Positions 36,645 through 45,734 are shown, numbered from the stretch's first letter. The stretch: DNA of 64,000 bases from Stanieria sp964562685 (GCA_964562685.1 CAZLUP010000007.1:1-64000), one strand, 5' to 3'. Notes: generated by a model not told the origin, from the sequence alone. Numbers and translations: made by a program.

Positions 36645-37571
36645 ATGAAAGTGTCTGTAATTATCCCTACTCATAATCGAGTTAAACAGCTTCAGCAAGC
36701 TTATCAAAGTGTTTGCAATCAAACTCTTAAACCGACGGAAATTATTATTATCGATGATGCTTCAGAAAAATATCTTGATGCAAAAAAAATACAATTAAAT
36801 TATTCCGATATAAATACAATTATTGAAAGATTTGACACACCACAAGGAGCTTGTAAAGCTCGTAATCGAGGAGCGGAGATCGCGTCTGGTGATATTCTTA
36901 TGTTTCTGGATGATGATGATACTTGGGAAGCAGAAAAAATTGCAGCACAATTGCAAATATTTCAAAATAATCCTGAAGTAGGCTTAGTTTATTCTGGTCG
37001 ATTGATGGTTAAAGAAAGTAATCGCGATCGCATACTTTATCAAATCAAACCTAAATTTTCAGGTCAGCTTTATCCTCAAATTTTATATGATAATTTAATT
37101 GGTACTACTTCATCAGTTGCAATTAGAAAATCTCTGTTTCAAGCAGTTGATGGTTTTGACGAAAATTTACCAGCTTTACAGGATTACGAACTTTGGATTA
37201 GATTGTGTCAAACAACTCTTGTTAGACATGATGATTCTTATCATGTTCGCTATACTCTGTCTGATAAACCAACTGCACAGATTAGTGGCAATAGCGATCG
37301 CTATATTCAAGCAGCCAAGCAATTATTCGATAAACATCAACAAATAATCGCTTTTCAAGGTGCGATCGCAGCAAGAAAAATACAAGCTAGTTTATATTTT
37401 TTTGTAGCTAAATCTCTTCGCTATCAAGGTGCGATCGCAGCAATTCCTTGGATAATTCAAACTTTTATTAAATACCCAAATTTTAAAGTCTTGTTATTGA
37501 TTCTACCTATTGAAACTAGACAATTATTACAAAAAATTATTTCTAATTCTCCCATAAAAATTCTTAATTAA
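36645..37571 (+). CDS. GT2 glycosyltransferase
   Basis: 308 residues: VSVIIPTHNRVKQLQQAYQSV, TEIIIIDDASEKY, GACKARNRGAEIASGDILMF, LDDDDTWEAEKI and GFDENLPALQDYELWIRL. This is a canonical GT2 with the DXD motif in FLDDDDTW and a catalytic-base region in LQDYELW. The C-terminal 60 residues have two hydrophobic helices. No close paralogue in the window. It is cotranscribed with the ExoA-like gene 40 bp downstream. Confidence 0.9.
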   Translation: MKVSVIIPTHNRVKQLQQAYQSVCNQTLKPTEIIIIDDASEKYLDAKKIQLNYSDINTIIERFDTPQGACKARNRGAEIASGDILMFLDDDDTWEAEKIAAQLQIFQNNPEVGLVYSGRLMVKESNRDRILYQIKPKFSGQLYPQILYDNLIGTTSSVAIRKSLFQAVDGFDENLPALQDYELWIRLCQTTLVRHDDSYHVRYTLSDKPTAQISGNSDRYIQAAKQLFDKHQQIIAFQGAIAARKIQASLYFFVAKSLRYQGAIAAIPWIIQTFIKYPNFKVLLLILPIETRQLLQKIISNSPIKILN

Positions 37572-37611
37572 TTTTTGAATTTCTAACCTTAACTAACTAA
37601 ATAGAATTTAT

Positions 37612-38682
37612 ATGATATTGAGATTAAACAATCAATTACCTTCTGTCTCAATTGCAATTCCTACTTATAATGAAGCAGAACACATTGAAATTGTAGTTAG
37701 AAAATTTTTAGATACTAAATATCCTAATCTAATCGAAATTTTAGTAGTTGATGGAGGAAGTACAGACAGTACACCCACCATTGTTATTCAATTGAATTCC
37801 GAAGATCCCAGAGTTAAATTAATTCATAACCCAAAAAAACTTCAAGCACCAGCCCTTAATCTTGCTCTCCAAAAAAGCCAAGGTGAAATTTTTTTAAGAG
37901 CAGACGCTCATTGTGATTATGCGTCAGATTATATTGAAAAATGTGTCGAAGTTTTATTAAAATCAAAAGCTCTTAATGTCGGCGGAGCGCAAAGATTCGT
38001 CGCCAAAAATAGTTTTCAAGCAGGAATTGCCTTAGCTTCTCGAAGTTGGTTTGGTAGTGGAGGAGCAAAGTACCGCAACCCTAACTATAACGGATTTGCA
38101 GAAACAGTTTTTCTGGGATGTTTTTGGAAAAAAATCCTAGAATCAATGGGCGGTTATTGTGAAACAAGCACTCCCAATGAAGATTCAGAATTAAATTTGA
38201 GATTAGCTCAAATAAGCTCTCAACCTATTTATGTTAGTTCAAAGATTAAAGTTTGGTATTATCCACGCAGAACGTGGAAATCTTTATGGATACAATATTT
38301 CAAATATGGTAGCTCACGTTATACAACTACTATTAAACATAAGAGTCAATCACAACTAAGAGGTAAGTTACCTTGTATAGCTGTTTCTACACTAATTCTT
38401 TTATTTATCTTTGATTTATTATTTACCCCTTTCGATTTACATCTCAAAGAATTATATTTGTTGGGATTGTTATTTCCTGGGCTAGAAAGCTTACGAATTA
38501 ATTTAAAATTTAATCGAAATTTTATGACAGAGTTTTGGAGAGGAAAGAGTGAACAAACTCCTTCTTTTTTAGCACGTTGGTTAACTTGCTTTTTAGTAAT
38601 TTTGACTATTCCAATTGCTCATTTTTCTGGTTATGGCTATCAATTATTTAGGTATCGAGTCTTAAATTATAAAATTTGGTAA
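37612..38682 (+). CDS. GT2 glycosyltransferase, ExoA-like (paralogue)
   Basis: 356 residues: VSIAIPTYNEAEHIEIVV, ILVVDGGSTDSTP, RADAHCDYASDYIEKC, GGAQRFVAKNSFQAGIALA, NEDSELNLRLAQ and VWYYPRRTWKSLWIQYFKYG, then C-terminal membrane helices (LILLFIFDLLF and others). It is strongly similar throughout to the 21113-22195 product, and it ends its arm as that one does. It converges on the GTPase cassette 31 bp away. Confidence 0.9.
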   Translation: MILRLNNQLPSVSIAIPTYNEAEHIEIVVRKFLDTKYPNLIEILVVDGGSTDSTPTIVIQLNSEDPRVKLIHNPKKLQAPALNLALQKSQGEIFLRADAHCDYASDYIEKCVEVLLKSKALNVGGAQRFVAKNSFQAGIALASRSWFGSGGAKYRNPNYNGFAETVFLGCFWKKILESMGGYCETSTPNEDSELNLRLAQISSQPIYVSSKIKVWYYPRRTWKSLWIQYFKYGSSRYTTTIKHKSQSQLRGKLPCIAVSTLILLFIFDLLFTPFDLHLKELYLLGLLFPGLESLRINLKFNRNFMTEFWRGKSEQTPSFLARWLTCFLVILTIPIAHFSGYGYQLFRYRVLNYKIW

Positions 38683-38713
38683 TTAAAATATTACTTGGTT
38701 AGAAACGATAATT

Positions 38714-39697
38714 TTAAAACCAATCTCGATCTGGATTAGAATTTTTAGGTTTAAATCCGAAATTTTCGTTTGACGATTGCTTATTTTGAGATTTAGCAGG
38801 ATTTGAAATAGATTGTTGATTTACTTTTGTACCTAGATTGTTAATTATTTCTTGTCCTACAATTGCAGCTTTTTCTGCATTTTGACGGGTAATTTGAAGA
38901 TCATTTTTAATTTTTTGAGTAATTTTTTGAGATACAGAGATAGATTTAAATTGATTACCTAAATTAATTTTCTCTTGAATAGTAAACTCGTTAATATCTT
39001 CCACTGTTCCATTAATAAAAGGACTAGTAATCAAATCTTTTTGTTTAGTAGCACCCAAACAAAGAGATAAAGGTAGTTGACAATCAACAGCCTTGTCCCA
39101 TAATTTTTGTCGCCAAACTTCTACATCTTGCCAAAGAAAAATCCGATTAGGAACGCGATATTGATGATTAATACTTAAATTTTTATCGTTGGTGGCACAA
39201 TTGTTTAACTGGTTTTCGATGATTAAATTGTCATAATCCGTTATGATAGGTTTATTATGATCTCGATCATATTTTTTAACTTGCCATTGTTGTTGAACAT
39301 ACTCATAAAGAGGCTGAAAAATCTTTAAATTATTTCCCATATAAGGAAAATAATTAATTGATTTTTGGGAATTGCCTAATTGGGTACTATAACCAACAAA
39401 AACATACAGAGGTCTACCACAATTATCTTGGGTTAAATCTTGTCCTGCTTGATTAGTGAGATTGCCAATTAAATCTCGCACCATACAAGTAACACCAATG
39501 ATGCAATGGGATTTATCTTTAAATAAAGACCAACGAGGATGAGCAGATAATTTATCCGCAGTTCGAGTTGTCGCAATAATATGTTCTAAAGCCCAATTAA
39601 TTTTTCTGTCGCTAAAGTCTTTGGGAACAGCAATCAAACGAAAATCCAAGTAATAACTACGTCCGTAAACAATTGCAGCCCATTTGGGTTCAGACAT
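38714..39697 (-). CDS. Unrecognised protein linked to GTPase/kinase cassette
   Basis: 327 residues with no family I recognise. A globular N-terminal part (WAAIVYGRSYYLDFRLIAVPK, KSHCIIGVTCMVRDLIGN, RPLYVFVGYSTQLG) is followed by a charged region and a low-complexity Asn/Gln/Ser/Lys tail. No signal peptide or membrane segment. Its ATG lies inside the last codons of the GTPase gene (8-bp overlap), so expression is coupled, suggesting a GTPase partner or effector. GTPase-associated proteins of bacterial conflict or signalling systems have such arrangements, but I cannot show homology. Confidence 0.75.
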   Translation of the reverse strand: MSEPKWAAIVYGRSYYLDFRLIAVPKDFSDRKINWALEHIIATTRTADKLSAHPRWSLFKDKSHCIIGVTCMVRDLIGNLTNQAGQDLTQDNCGRPLYVFVGYSTQLGNSQKSINYFPYMGNNLKIFQPLYEYVQQQWQVKKYDRDHNKPIITDYDNLIIENQLNNCATNDKNLSINHQYRVPNRIFLWQDVEVWRQKLWDKAVDCQLPLSLCLGATKQKDLITSPFINGTVEDINEFTIQEKINLGNQFKSISVSQKITQKIKNDLQITRQNAEKAAIVGQEIINNLGTKVNQQSISNPAKSQNKQSSNENFGFKPKNSNPDRDWF

Positions 39698-40667
39698 CGG
39701 CGGTTACCTCGCTACCACTTAAAAACATTGAAACTTGCCGTAATTCTTGGGCGAGTAGGTTCATATTCGCTTCTACAGTAGTAATTTGAGCTTCTAAATC
39801 CTGCAATCTGTCTGCTTTTTCGCGAAATTCCCATCTTTTTAACCATTGAATGATTGGGCTAGCTTGTTTAAGACGATCAATTTCTTCGTAAGCGCGGTCG
39901 CGACTATTTTTAAGTTTTAACCCATAAGCTCTTAACTGAGAATAAATTGAAAAGACGATGGGGAGATGAACATTAACAGGGACGATGTTACCATGTTCTG
40001 GGTCTTGACAAAGTTCTTTGCCTAAACTGACAGGACAAATCATCACCAACCAACCAGAATTGGGTGTAAACAGTGCCTGAAACAATCTTTTGATATCTTC
40101 AATCACTGCTTGTTTTTCCCGATGAAAACATAGGTCATATTTAGTAATGGCAATGACCACAGGAAAAGGACGCTCAGGACTAGGTTGCTTTTGTTTACTA
40201 ATCACTTGCTGAATAAATTGATTCATGCGATCGCTTTTAATTTCTCTGACAGTTGTGGGAGTAATTTGATCGCCTAAATGTTCCCCAGAGACACACAAAA
40301 ACAAACAATCGGAATCTGTTAAATAATTACTCAATTGTTGAACATCTTGTTCCCCAGAGCGATCGCTTAAAGCTAGACCCCGATAATCCATCCATTCAAA
40401 CCCCATAATCGGGCGAAAACCATAACTAAAATCAAAGTTATAATTCTCCATCGCTCCTGCATTAGGAGTTGGCCAACGATCTTCGCCTTGGACGTTGATT
40501 AATTTTTCCCATTTCTCGGTCAAATCCAAATCAATATCCATATCCCTAGCGGAGATAGTAAAACCCTGTACCCCTGTCTGCATCACCGCATACATTCCGA
40601 GTAGATAACTAGTCTTACCTGCTCCACTTGTACCTAACATCGTAATCTTGATATCTTTTAAAATCAT
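39690..40667 (-). CDS. TRAFAC-type P-loop GTPase
   Basis: 325 residues. G1/Walker A is MLGTSGAGKTSYLLGMY (residues 10-26), G3 is WMDYRGLALSD (DxxG), and the G4 specificity motif is ITKYDLC (TKxD). A ~60-residue C-terminal helical/coiled-coil segment (RADRLQDLEAQITTVEANM) could dimerise. This is a soluble GTPase of the poorly characterised TRAFAC-related group often linked to Ser/Thr kinases in multicellular or complex bacteria. It lies 23 bp downstream of a kinase gene and overlaps the next gene, as the core of a three-gene unit. Confidence 0.8.
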   Translation of the reverse strand: MILKDIKITMLGTSGAGKTSYLLGMYAVMQTGVQGFTISARDMDIDLDLTEKWEKLINVQGEDRWPTPNAGAMENYNFDFSYGFRPIMGFEWMDYRGLALSDRSGEQDVQQLSNYLTDSDCLFLCVSGEHLGDQITPTTVREIKSDRMNQFIQQVISKQKQPSPERPFPVVIAITKYDLCFHREKQAVIEDIKRLFQALFTPNSGWLVMICPVSLGKELCQDPEHGNIVPVNVHLPIVFSIYSQLRAYGLKLKNSRDRAYEEIDRLKQASPIIQWLKRWEFREKADRLQDLEAQITTVEANMNLLAQELRQVSMFLSGSEVTADV

Positions 40668-40690
40668 GACCTTAATTGTTAATTAAAAAT

Positions 40691-41704
40691 TTAAAACCAA
40701 GAGTCAGAAGAATTAGTCGGTTTAGGATTAATTCTTGGACATGAATTAAAGGGACTCCAAGGGTCTTGAAAAGATTGATAAAAATTTAACTGTTCTTCTG
40801 CCAAATAATTAGCTTGATTCCCCCGCAACTGTTGCAGAAATTCTCCTACTGATTGCGATCGCGCTTTAACTTCCATCGCCATTGCCGTACTAATGGCTTG
40901 AGAAATATGGGGTTTAATCTCAGGATTAACTTGTCGGACTGTTTTCAACTCCATTCCTGCTACTCTTTCTACCGCCGAGAGCGGAACTACTCCCGTCAGT
41001 AAATGGTATAAAGTTGCACCGAGAGCATAAATATCGGTATAAGGTCCCATTTTCAAGGCTTGACCATATTGTTCTAACGGCGCATATCCAGGAGTAAACA
41101 TAGCCGTAAATCTTTGGGTATTACGAGCAGTAAAATCCCTTGCTGCTCCAAAATCAATCAAAACCACCCTGCCATCCTTCGTTAACATGATGTTATCAGG
41201 CTTGAGATCCCGATGTAGAAACTGAGCTTGATGTAGAATTTCTAGAGCTTTACCAATCTTTTCCATATATTGTAAAGCTTCCGTTTCCGACATTTTTCCA
41301 CCGCGCGCCGAGAGTAACTCCGCCAAAGTGCGACCGTGAAGATACTCCATTACCATGTAAGCGGTATTGTTTTCTTCAAAGTAATAAAAAACTCTAACTA
41401 TTCCTGGATGGTTGAATTGTCCTAAAGTTTGCCCTTCTTGAAGAAACTTCTGTTTCGCATTACTATAGGTGTCCACCGTCCATCTGCCTGCGGAAATTAC
41501 AGTTGTACCCTGTCGCCAACAACCTTCGGGAAAAAACTCTTTCAGAGCTACAGGTCGATTTAATCTAGTATCTACACCCTGGTAGGTAATACCAAATCCG
41601 CCTTGTCCTAAAACTTTTCTGATTTGATATACACCGCTTAAAAGCTCTGTTCCACGGGAGAGAACTCCAGTAATTTTACTAGAAGTAGTCATCTGGTGAA
41701 CCAC
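40691..41704 (-). CDS. Soluble Ser/Thr protein kinase
   Basis: Hanks-type kinase of 337 residues, nearly all kinase domain: GQGGFGITYQGVD, VALKEFFP (catalytic Lys), HRDLKPDNIM, VLIDFGAARDF and PGYAPLEQYG. No transmembrane segment and no sensor domain, only a ~55-residue C-terminal tail. First gene of the leftward cassette with the GTPase and the unknown protein, which are candidate substrates. Met5 (5' end 41692) is an alternative start. It is divergent from the M48 peptidase gene across a 278-bp spacer. Confidence 0.9.
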   Translation of the reverse strand: MVHQMTTSSKITGVLSRGTELLSGVYQIRKVLGQGGFGITYQGVDTRLNRPVALKEFFPEGCWRQGTTVISAGRWTVDTYSNAKQKFLQEGQTLGQFNHPGIVRVFYYFEENNTAYMVMEYLHGRTLAELLSARGGKMSETEALQYMEKIGKALEILHQAQFLHRDLKPDNIMLTKDGRVVLIDFGAARDFTARNTQRFTAMFTPGYAPLEQYGQALKMGPYTDIYALGATLYHLLTGVVPLSAVERVAGMELKTVRQVNPEIKPHISQAISTAMAMEVKARSQSVGEFLQQLRGNQANYLAEEQLNFYQSFQDPWSPFNSCPRINPKPTNSSDSWF

Positions 41705-41982
41705 AACTGTTGCAATTTAGACCACTACGTTAAACTAGGTAGCTTCAGTTATTAATTAGTGAAGCTTTGGGAACATTAAAACTCTTGTCTAGGACAAAAG
41801 CTTGGCGCGATTGCGCTCAATTTAAGTCAATAAAAATTTATATTGAAATAAATTTTTTAAAAATAGTTTAGATAATGATACCTAATTTTCACTCATAGAT
41901 CGGAAATAATAAAAAATAAAAATTACGTATTTGTACTTAACAATATACACTAATTATCCAATCTCGCGATCGCGTTAATTTT

Positions 41983-42954
41983 ATGCCTACTTATACTGGA
42001 ATATCTAGTGAAGCTTTTCGACATCCTCTTGATTATCAAGCCGAACAAACCTTACGCGGTGTTCCTGGGTTTGACTTAGTAGCAAGTAATTTTGTCAAAT
42101 ATTTTTACGAACGCCCACAAAATATCTATCTTCTAGGTAATTGTATTCAGGTAGGTGTAAGACAATACTCTACTCTTTACGGGATTTTTCGGGAATGTGT
42201 TCGAGATTTGGATATTTCTCCCGAACCAATTGTTTATGTATCTCAAAACCCCTTAGCTAATAGTTATGCTTTAGGACATAACGAACCTTATATTGTGGTC
42301 AATAGCGAAATTCTAGAATTAATGGATGAGGCTGAATTACGGACTGTATTAGCCCATGAATTAGGACATATCAAATGCGACCATACTATTTTAATTCAGA
42401 TGGCAATTTGGGTAATGGGGGCTGCTTCTTTACTGGGAGAATTAACGTTAGGATTCGGTAATTTAATTAGTAGTGGTCTAATTTATGCTTTTTATGAATG
42501 GCGTAGAAAAGCTGAACTTTCTGCGGATCGCGCTGCTTTATTAGTTATGGATGACCTTGAGCCTATTATTAAAACCATGATGAAGTTGGCAGGAGGAAGT
42601 AAGAAATATGCCCATGAAATTAGTTTAAAAGAATTTAAAAAACAAGCAGAAAATTATCAAGAATTAGACCGCGATAGTTTGAATCAAATTTATAAATTTC
42701 TAATTTATAATGGCGGAAATGGCAGTTTTTTAAGTCATCCTTTTCCTGTTGAAAGATTGCATTATTTGCAACAATGGGAAACTTCTTCAGAATATCAGCA
42801 AATTAAACAAGGTGATTATCAAAGAGTTGGGGCGGAAGGTTCTGTAGAAGTCAAAGTTGAAGAAACTCAAACTGAAGTAGAAGAATTACAGCGTCAATTA
42901 GAAGAATTACAGCAAGAAATTGAGCGAATTAAATCTCAGAAAAAATCTTATTAG
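41983..42954 (+). CDS. M48-family metallopeptidase
   Basis: 323 residues with the zinc site HELGH in TVLAHELGHIKCDH and the third ligand Glu in KAELSADRAALL. Unlike HtpX it lacks N-terminal membrane helices, having only a moderately hydrophobic stretch (MAIWVMGAASLLGELTLGFGNLISSGLIYAF) between the zinc motifs. The C-terminus (~285-323) is a Glu/Gln-rich coiled coil (EVEELQRQLEELQQEIERI). Gly in the active-site motif is normal for M48. The divergent kinase-GTPase genes suggest, but do not prove, a shared process. Confidence 0.88.
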   Translation: MPTYTGISSEAFRHPLDYQAEQTLRGVPGFDLVASNFVKYFYERPQNIYLLGNCIQVGVRQYSTLYGIFRECVRDLDISPEPIVYVSQNPLANSYALGHNEPYIVVNSEILELMDEAELRTVLAHELGHIKCDHTILIQMAIWVMGAASLLGELTLGFGNLISSGLIYAFYEWRRKAELSADRAALLVMDDLEPIIKTMMKLAGGSKKYAHEISLKEFKKQAENYQELDRDSLNQIYKFLIYNGGNGSFLSHPFPVERLHYLQQWETSSEYQQIKQGDYQRVGAEGSVEVKVEETQTEVEELQRQLEELQQEIERIKSQKKSY

Positions 42955-43389
42955 TTAAAAGACTTACTCGCTTAAGGTCTAATTTACAGTTAAATCAAGG
43001 ATAAGTAGGATAACATCGATCTGGCCTAAATAATATAAGGGGTTGAGTATGGGTTTGTTGTCTATCTCAACCATAAATAATCATTTCAATCGCCCTGAGA
43101 CTTTTTGGTAAAAAAAAACTCCGTTAAAGCAACAAATATATATGAAAATTTGTAATAATATATATAGATAAATACCGCTAGCAGGCTGTCGATAAAATTG
43201 CTAGCAGATAAATACCGCACCCAAAATTGATATAGACTGGGTGCTTATAATTTTTTTTATTTAATCTTTTTAACTAATCAGCAGAATATAATTTCTAACT
43301 TTTGGTAGATTTACGAATCTACCTTAAAGAGGATAAAAACTGACACTTTTTTTGTGTAGGTTGGGATGGTAGAGCAATAAATTCAGGAG
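42955..43389. other. 435-bp noncoding region with direct repeats and hairpins
   Basis: No gene seen. A direct repeat AGATAAATACCGC occurs at 43166-43178 and 43206-43218, with GCTAGCAG twice between and across them. GGTTGAG...CTCAACC (about 43041-43074) could form a stem. It may hold a small RNA ending at the terminator-like hairpin at 43217-43258. Confidence 0.4.
43217..43258 (+). terminator. Rho-independent terminator-like hairpin
   Basis: Perfect 7-bp stem GCACCCA (43217-43223) / TGGGTGC (43238-43244), 14-nt loop, then TTATAA and eight T. It lies ~260 bp after the M48 gene, too far to be its obvious terminator, so an unannotated transcript may end here. Confidence 0.6.
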
Positions 43390-43398
43390 GTGTGTTTT

Positions 43399-43578
43399 TT
43401 GACACGCATAACTAAAATTATTATGAGTGTCGTCTTTGGTTTGACTTTATTGGGTTTTTATTCAGAAAAAACGCACGAAGCGCAAGTTCAACGGCTAGAG
43501 CAATCTAATTATTTTTCTTTTAATCAGGCTGGAATTTTAAAAACGATTGAGCAACAACCAAATTTTGATGATTTTTGA
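43399..43578 (+). CDS. Small exported protein (59 aa)
   Basis: AGGAGG at 43385-43390 lies 8 nt before TTG 43399, which I prefer over the overlapping GTG 43390. The product begins MTRITKIIMSVVFGLTLLGFYS, a signal peptide or single membrane anchor, followed by a short polar tail (EAQVQRLEQSNYFSFNQAG). No family recognised. The strong ribosome binding site is the main support. Confidence 0.5.
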   Translation: MTRITKIIMSVVFGLTLLGFYSEKTHEAQVQRLEQSNYFSFNQAGILKTIEQQPNFDDF

Positions 43579-43614
43579 TTAAAAATTTTTCGGACATCGA
43601 GTCCTCAAATTTTT

Positions 43615-43665
43615 GCGCTATCCCTCCCCCCAACCGCTTGCGCTGAGAATAGGGAGGGATAGCGC
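43615..43665. terminator. Strong inverted repeat between convergent genes
   Basis: A perfect 14-bp stem, GCGCTATCCCTCCC (43615-43628) and its complement at 43652-43665, with a 23-nt loop. It sits between convergent genes (small exported protein and CRR7), suiting a bidirectional terminator, though no T-tract follows on either side. It could instead be a dispersed palindromic repeat. Confidence 0.5.
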
Positions 43666-43772
43666 TTCCGTTGATTTTGATGCTTGGGTTGTTAGTTGAG
43701 AGATTATAGTACAGTTGAGGTTGGACTACTAAATTTTTGCTAACTTCCCAGTCTTGTTTTGACCGTTTATCA

Positions 43773-44036
43773 TTACTTTTCAAGTCTAATTACATACCAC
43801 TGCAAATATTGACCTGCCCCCAGATCTAATTCAAAATAATTATTCATTAAATATTCGACTTGTGAATCTATTGAATCAAATTTGTTTAACTCTCTAGGTA
43901 GTTCAAATCCTTCTGATTGAAAAATTTGTTTCAGTTTGTTTTTCAATTCTTCTGGGGAAAGAAATTGTTCGCTTTGATCTGATTCGAGGACGATAAAGCC
44001 GTCCTCTTGATACATGATTGAATCTGGCATCACCAA
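43773..44036 (-). CDS. Chlororespiratory reduction protein 7 (CRR7) homologue
   Basis: 87 residues matching the CRR7 family: MPDSIMYQEDGFIVLESDQ, EQFLSPEELKNKLKQI, LPRELNKFDS, YLMNNYFELDLGAGQYLQWYVIRLEK. CRR7 is needed for the chloroplast NDH complex in plants and is conserved in cyanobacteria, so a role in NDH-1 assembly or cyclic electron flow is likely. Met3 (5' end 44030) matches the usual start. It is 33 bp upstream of the glpD stop, but on the same strand and downstream of glpD, so it could be cotranscribed with it. Confidence 0.8.
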   Translation of the reverse strand: MVMPDSIMYQEDGFIVLESDQSEQFLSPEELKNKLKQIFQSEGFELPRELNKFDSIDSQVEYLMNNYFELDLGAGQYLQWYVIRLEK

Positions 44037-44069
44037 AGAAAGTTATTTTCTCGATCAATTTTGATGGTA

Positions 44070-45734
44070 TCACTTCATTGCTAGAGACAACTCAAAATCA
44101 GGAATACAATTCTCTTCCATATAAGTCCGATATTCTTGACAAGAGCGATCGCATTTGGTTTGACTCCAACCACAGTATTTTTTCAGTATATCTGTCATTA
44201 CAGGTAATAAATTCAATCCATAATTACCTGTCATTGTTAGAGTAGTGCGACGACGAGCAATATCTACTAAAGTATGAGCTAATTCTGCACGCACTGCATA
44301 AACAATTTGGGCTTTGATATCTGGTAATTCGGGTGTCAGAGGTTGGGCTAATTCGGAATCTTGATCAATTAAAGCTAAAACTTCAATGGCTTTAGCACCA
44401 TAAACTGTAAAGAGGTGATTAATGGTTTTTACAGGTAGAATATAACGATAATCTTGGATCGCTTCAGAAATTCTGACATCATTAGGAAAAATACATCCTG
44501 GTAAAGGTATTTGATCGGTTTGACAGGGTTTAGCTGGTTGTTTCATTTTTTTGAAAGCAGCATCAACCATTTCTTCTCCCACATGGCGATAGGTAGTCAA
44601 TTTACCACCAATCAAGGAAATGAGATTATTAACTCCCTCTTTAGTGTGATCGAACAGAATATGTTTACGAGTAATACTGCCTGGTTTCTTGCCTTCTTCG
44701 TTGGGTAAAGGACGTACTCCCGAATAGGTAAATTCAATATCCTTACGAGCTAAATTAGCTGCGGGAATGATACTGTTAGTTTCTTGAATTAAATAATCAA
44801 TTTCTTCATCATCTGCCTTAATACGGTCTAAATCTCCCTCAAAAGGAATATCCGTAGTTCCGATCAAATACATTCCTAACCAAGGCACAATAAAGAAGGG
44901 ACGACCATCAGATTTTGCCTCTACGTATAAACTAGTTTCTGGTGCGCCAGGAAACGGAGGAACGACAATGTGACTGCCTTTAGTCCCACCAATTTTACGA
45001 GTTTTGGAGATCGCACTTTTACCATTGTCTAACTGACAAACTCGGTCTACCCAAGGACCAGAAGTATTAATAACTACTGCATTTTGACTACCTGTAATCG
45101 TGAATTCTTCATCTGTTAGTTTATCTTGACAAATCAACTGATTAATACGATTGTCTTCAATTGGTAGTTGAGTTACTTCGACATAATTTAAAACCGTCGC
45201 CCCAGCTTCCTGGGCTGCTAAAATATTTTCCAGACACAATCTTTCTGCTAAAGCAACTTGACCATCATAATATTGCGCCCCACCAGCAAGATCATCACGG
45301 TCGACATGACGAAATAACTGTTCAAACTGAACCTTGGGTAGCATTCGATGAAGAGGTAGAGTTTTATCAAAACTCAAGATATCATAGAGGATCATCCCTG
45401 CCCAAATCTTCCAGTAAGGACGAGAGCGATCGCGATAAATAGGAATAGTTAGTAATAAAGGGTGAACTAAATGAGGTGCAGTGCGTAATAAAATTTCTCT
45501 TTCTTTTAAAGATTCTCTGACTAAAGAAAATTCAAAATATTCTAGATAACGCAAACCTCCATGAATTAAACGAGTTGACCAACTAGAAGTACCGCCAGCA
45601 AAATCTCCTTTTTCAATCAAAATAGTTTTTAAGCCTCGTAAAGCAGCATCTCTAGCAACTCCAGCACCATTAATTCCGCCACCAATAATAATTAGATCGT
45701 ATTTGGTTGATTGAATTTGAGTAAAATTTCGCAT
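44070..45734 (-). CDS. glpD: Glycerol-3-phosphate dehydrogenase (FAD)
   Basis: 554 residues: FAD-binding DLIIIGGGINGAGVARDAAL near the N-terminus, GGTSSWSTRLIHGGLRYLE, the substrate region FTYSGVRPLPNEEGKKPGS, and the C-terminal GlpD helical domain (AELAHTLVDIARRRTTL). It oxidises sn-glycerol-3-phosphate to dihydroxyacetone phosphate, passing electrons to quinone. Next to ggpS, whose acceptor is the same glycerol-3-phosphate, it fits an osmolyte module. In Synechocystis a glpD gene is likewise associated with glucosylglycerol metabolism. Confidence 0.93.
   Translation of the reverse strand: MRNFTQIQSTKYDLIIIGGGINGAGVARDAALRGLKTILIEKGDFAGGTSSWSTRLIHGGLRYLEYFEFSLVRESLKEREILLRTAPHLVHPLLLTIPIYRDRSRPYWKIWAGMILYDILSFDKTLPLHRMLPKVQFEQLFRHVDRDDLAGGAQYYDGQVALAERLCLENILAAQEAGATVLNYVEVTQLPIEDNRINQLICQDKLTDEEFTITGSQNAVVINTSGPWVDRVCQLDNGKSAISKTRKIGGTKGSHIVVPPFPGAPETSLYVEAKSDGRPFFIVPWLGMYLIGTTDIPFEGDLDRIKADDEEIDYLIQETNSIIPAANLARKDIEFTYSGVRPLPNEEGKKPGSITRKHILFDHTKEGVNNLISLIGGKLTTYRHVGEEMVDAAFKKMKQPAKPCQTDQIPLPGCIFPNDVRISEAIQDYRYILPVKTINHLFTVYGAKAIEVLALIDQDSELAQPLTPELPDIKAQIVYAVRAELAHTLVDIARRRTTLTMTGNYGLNLLPVMTDILKKYCGWSQTKCDRSCQEYRTYMEENCIPDFELSLAMK

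Noticed and set aside
3859..41704. A single conserved kinase operon linking the two Ser/Thr kinases
   Set aside because: The kinases at 3859-6048 and 40691-41704 are 35 kb apart, differ in architecture, and have unrelated neighbours.
43520..43783. 87-codon minus-strand frame overlapping the CRR7 gene end
   Set aside because: It spans the strong hairpin and overlaps two better-supported genes, and the translation is unlike any protein family I know.
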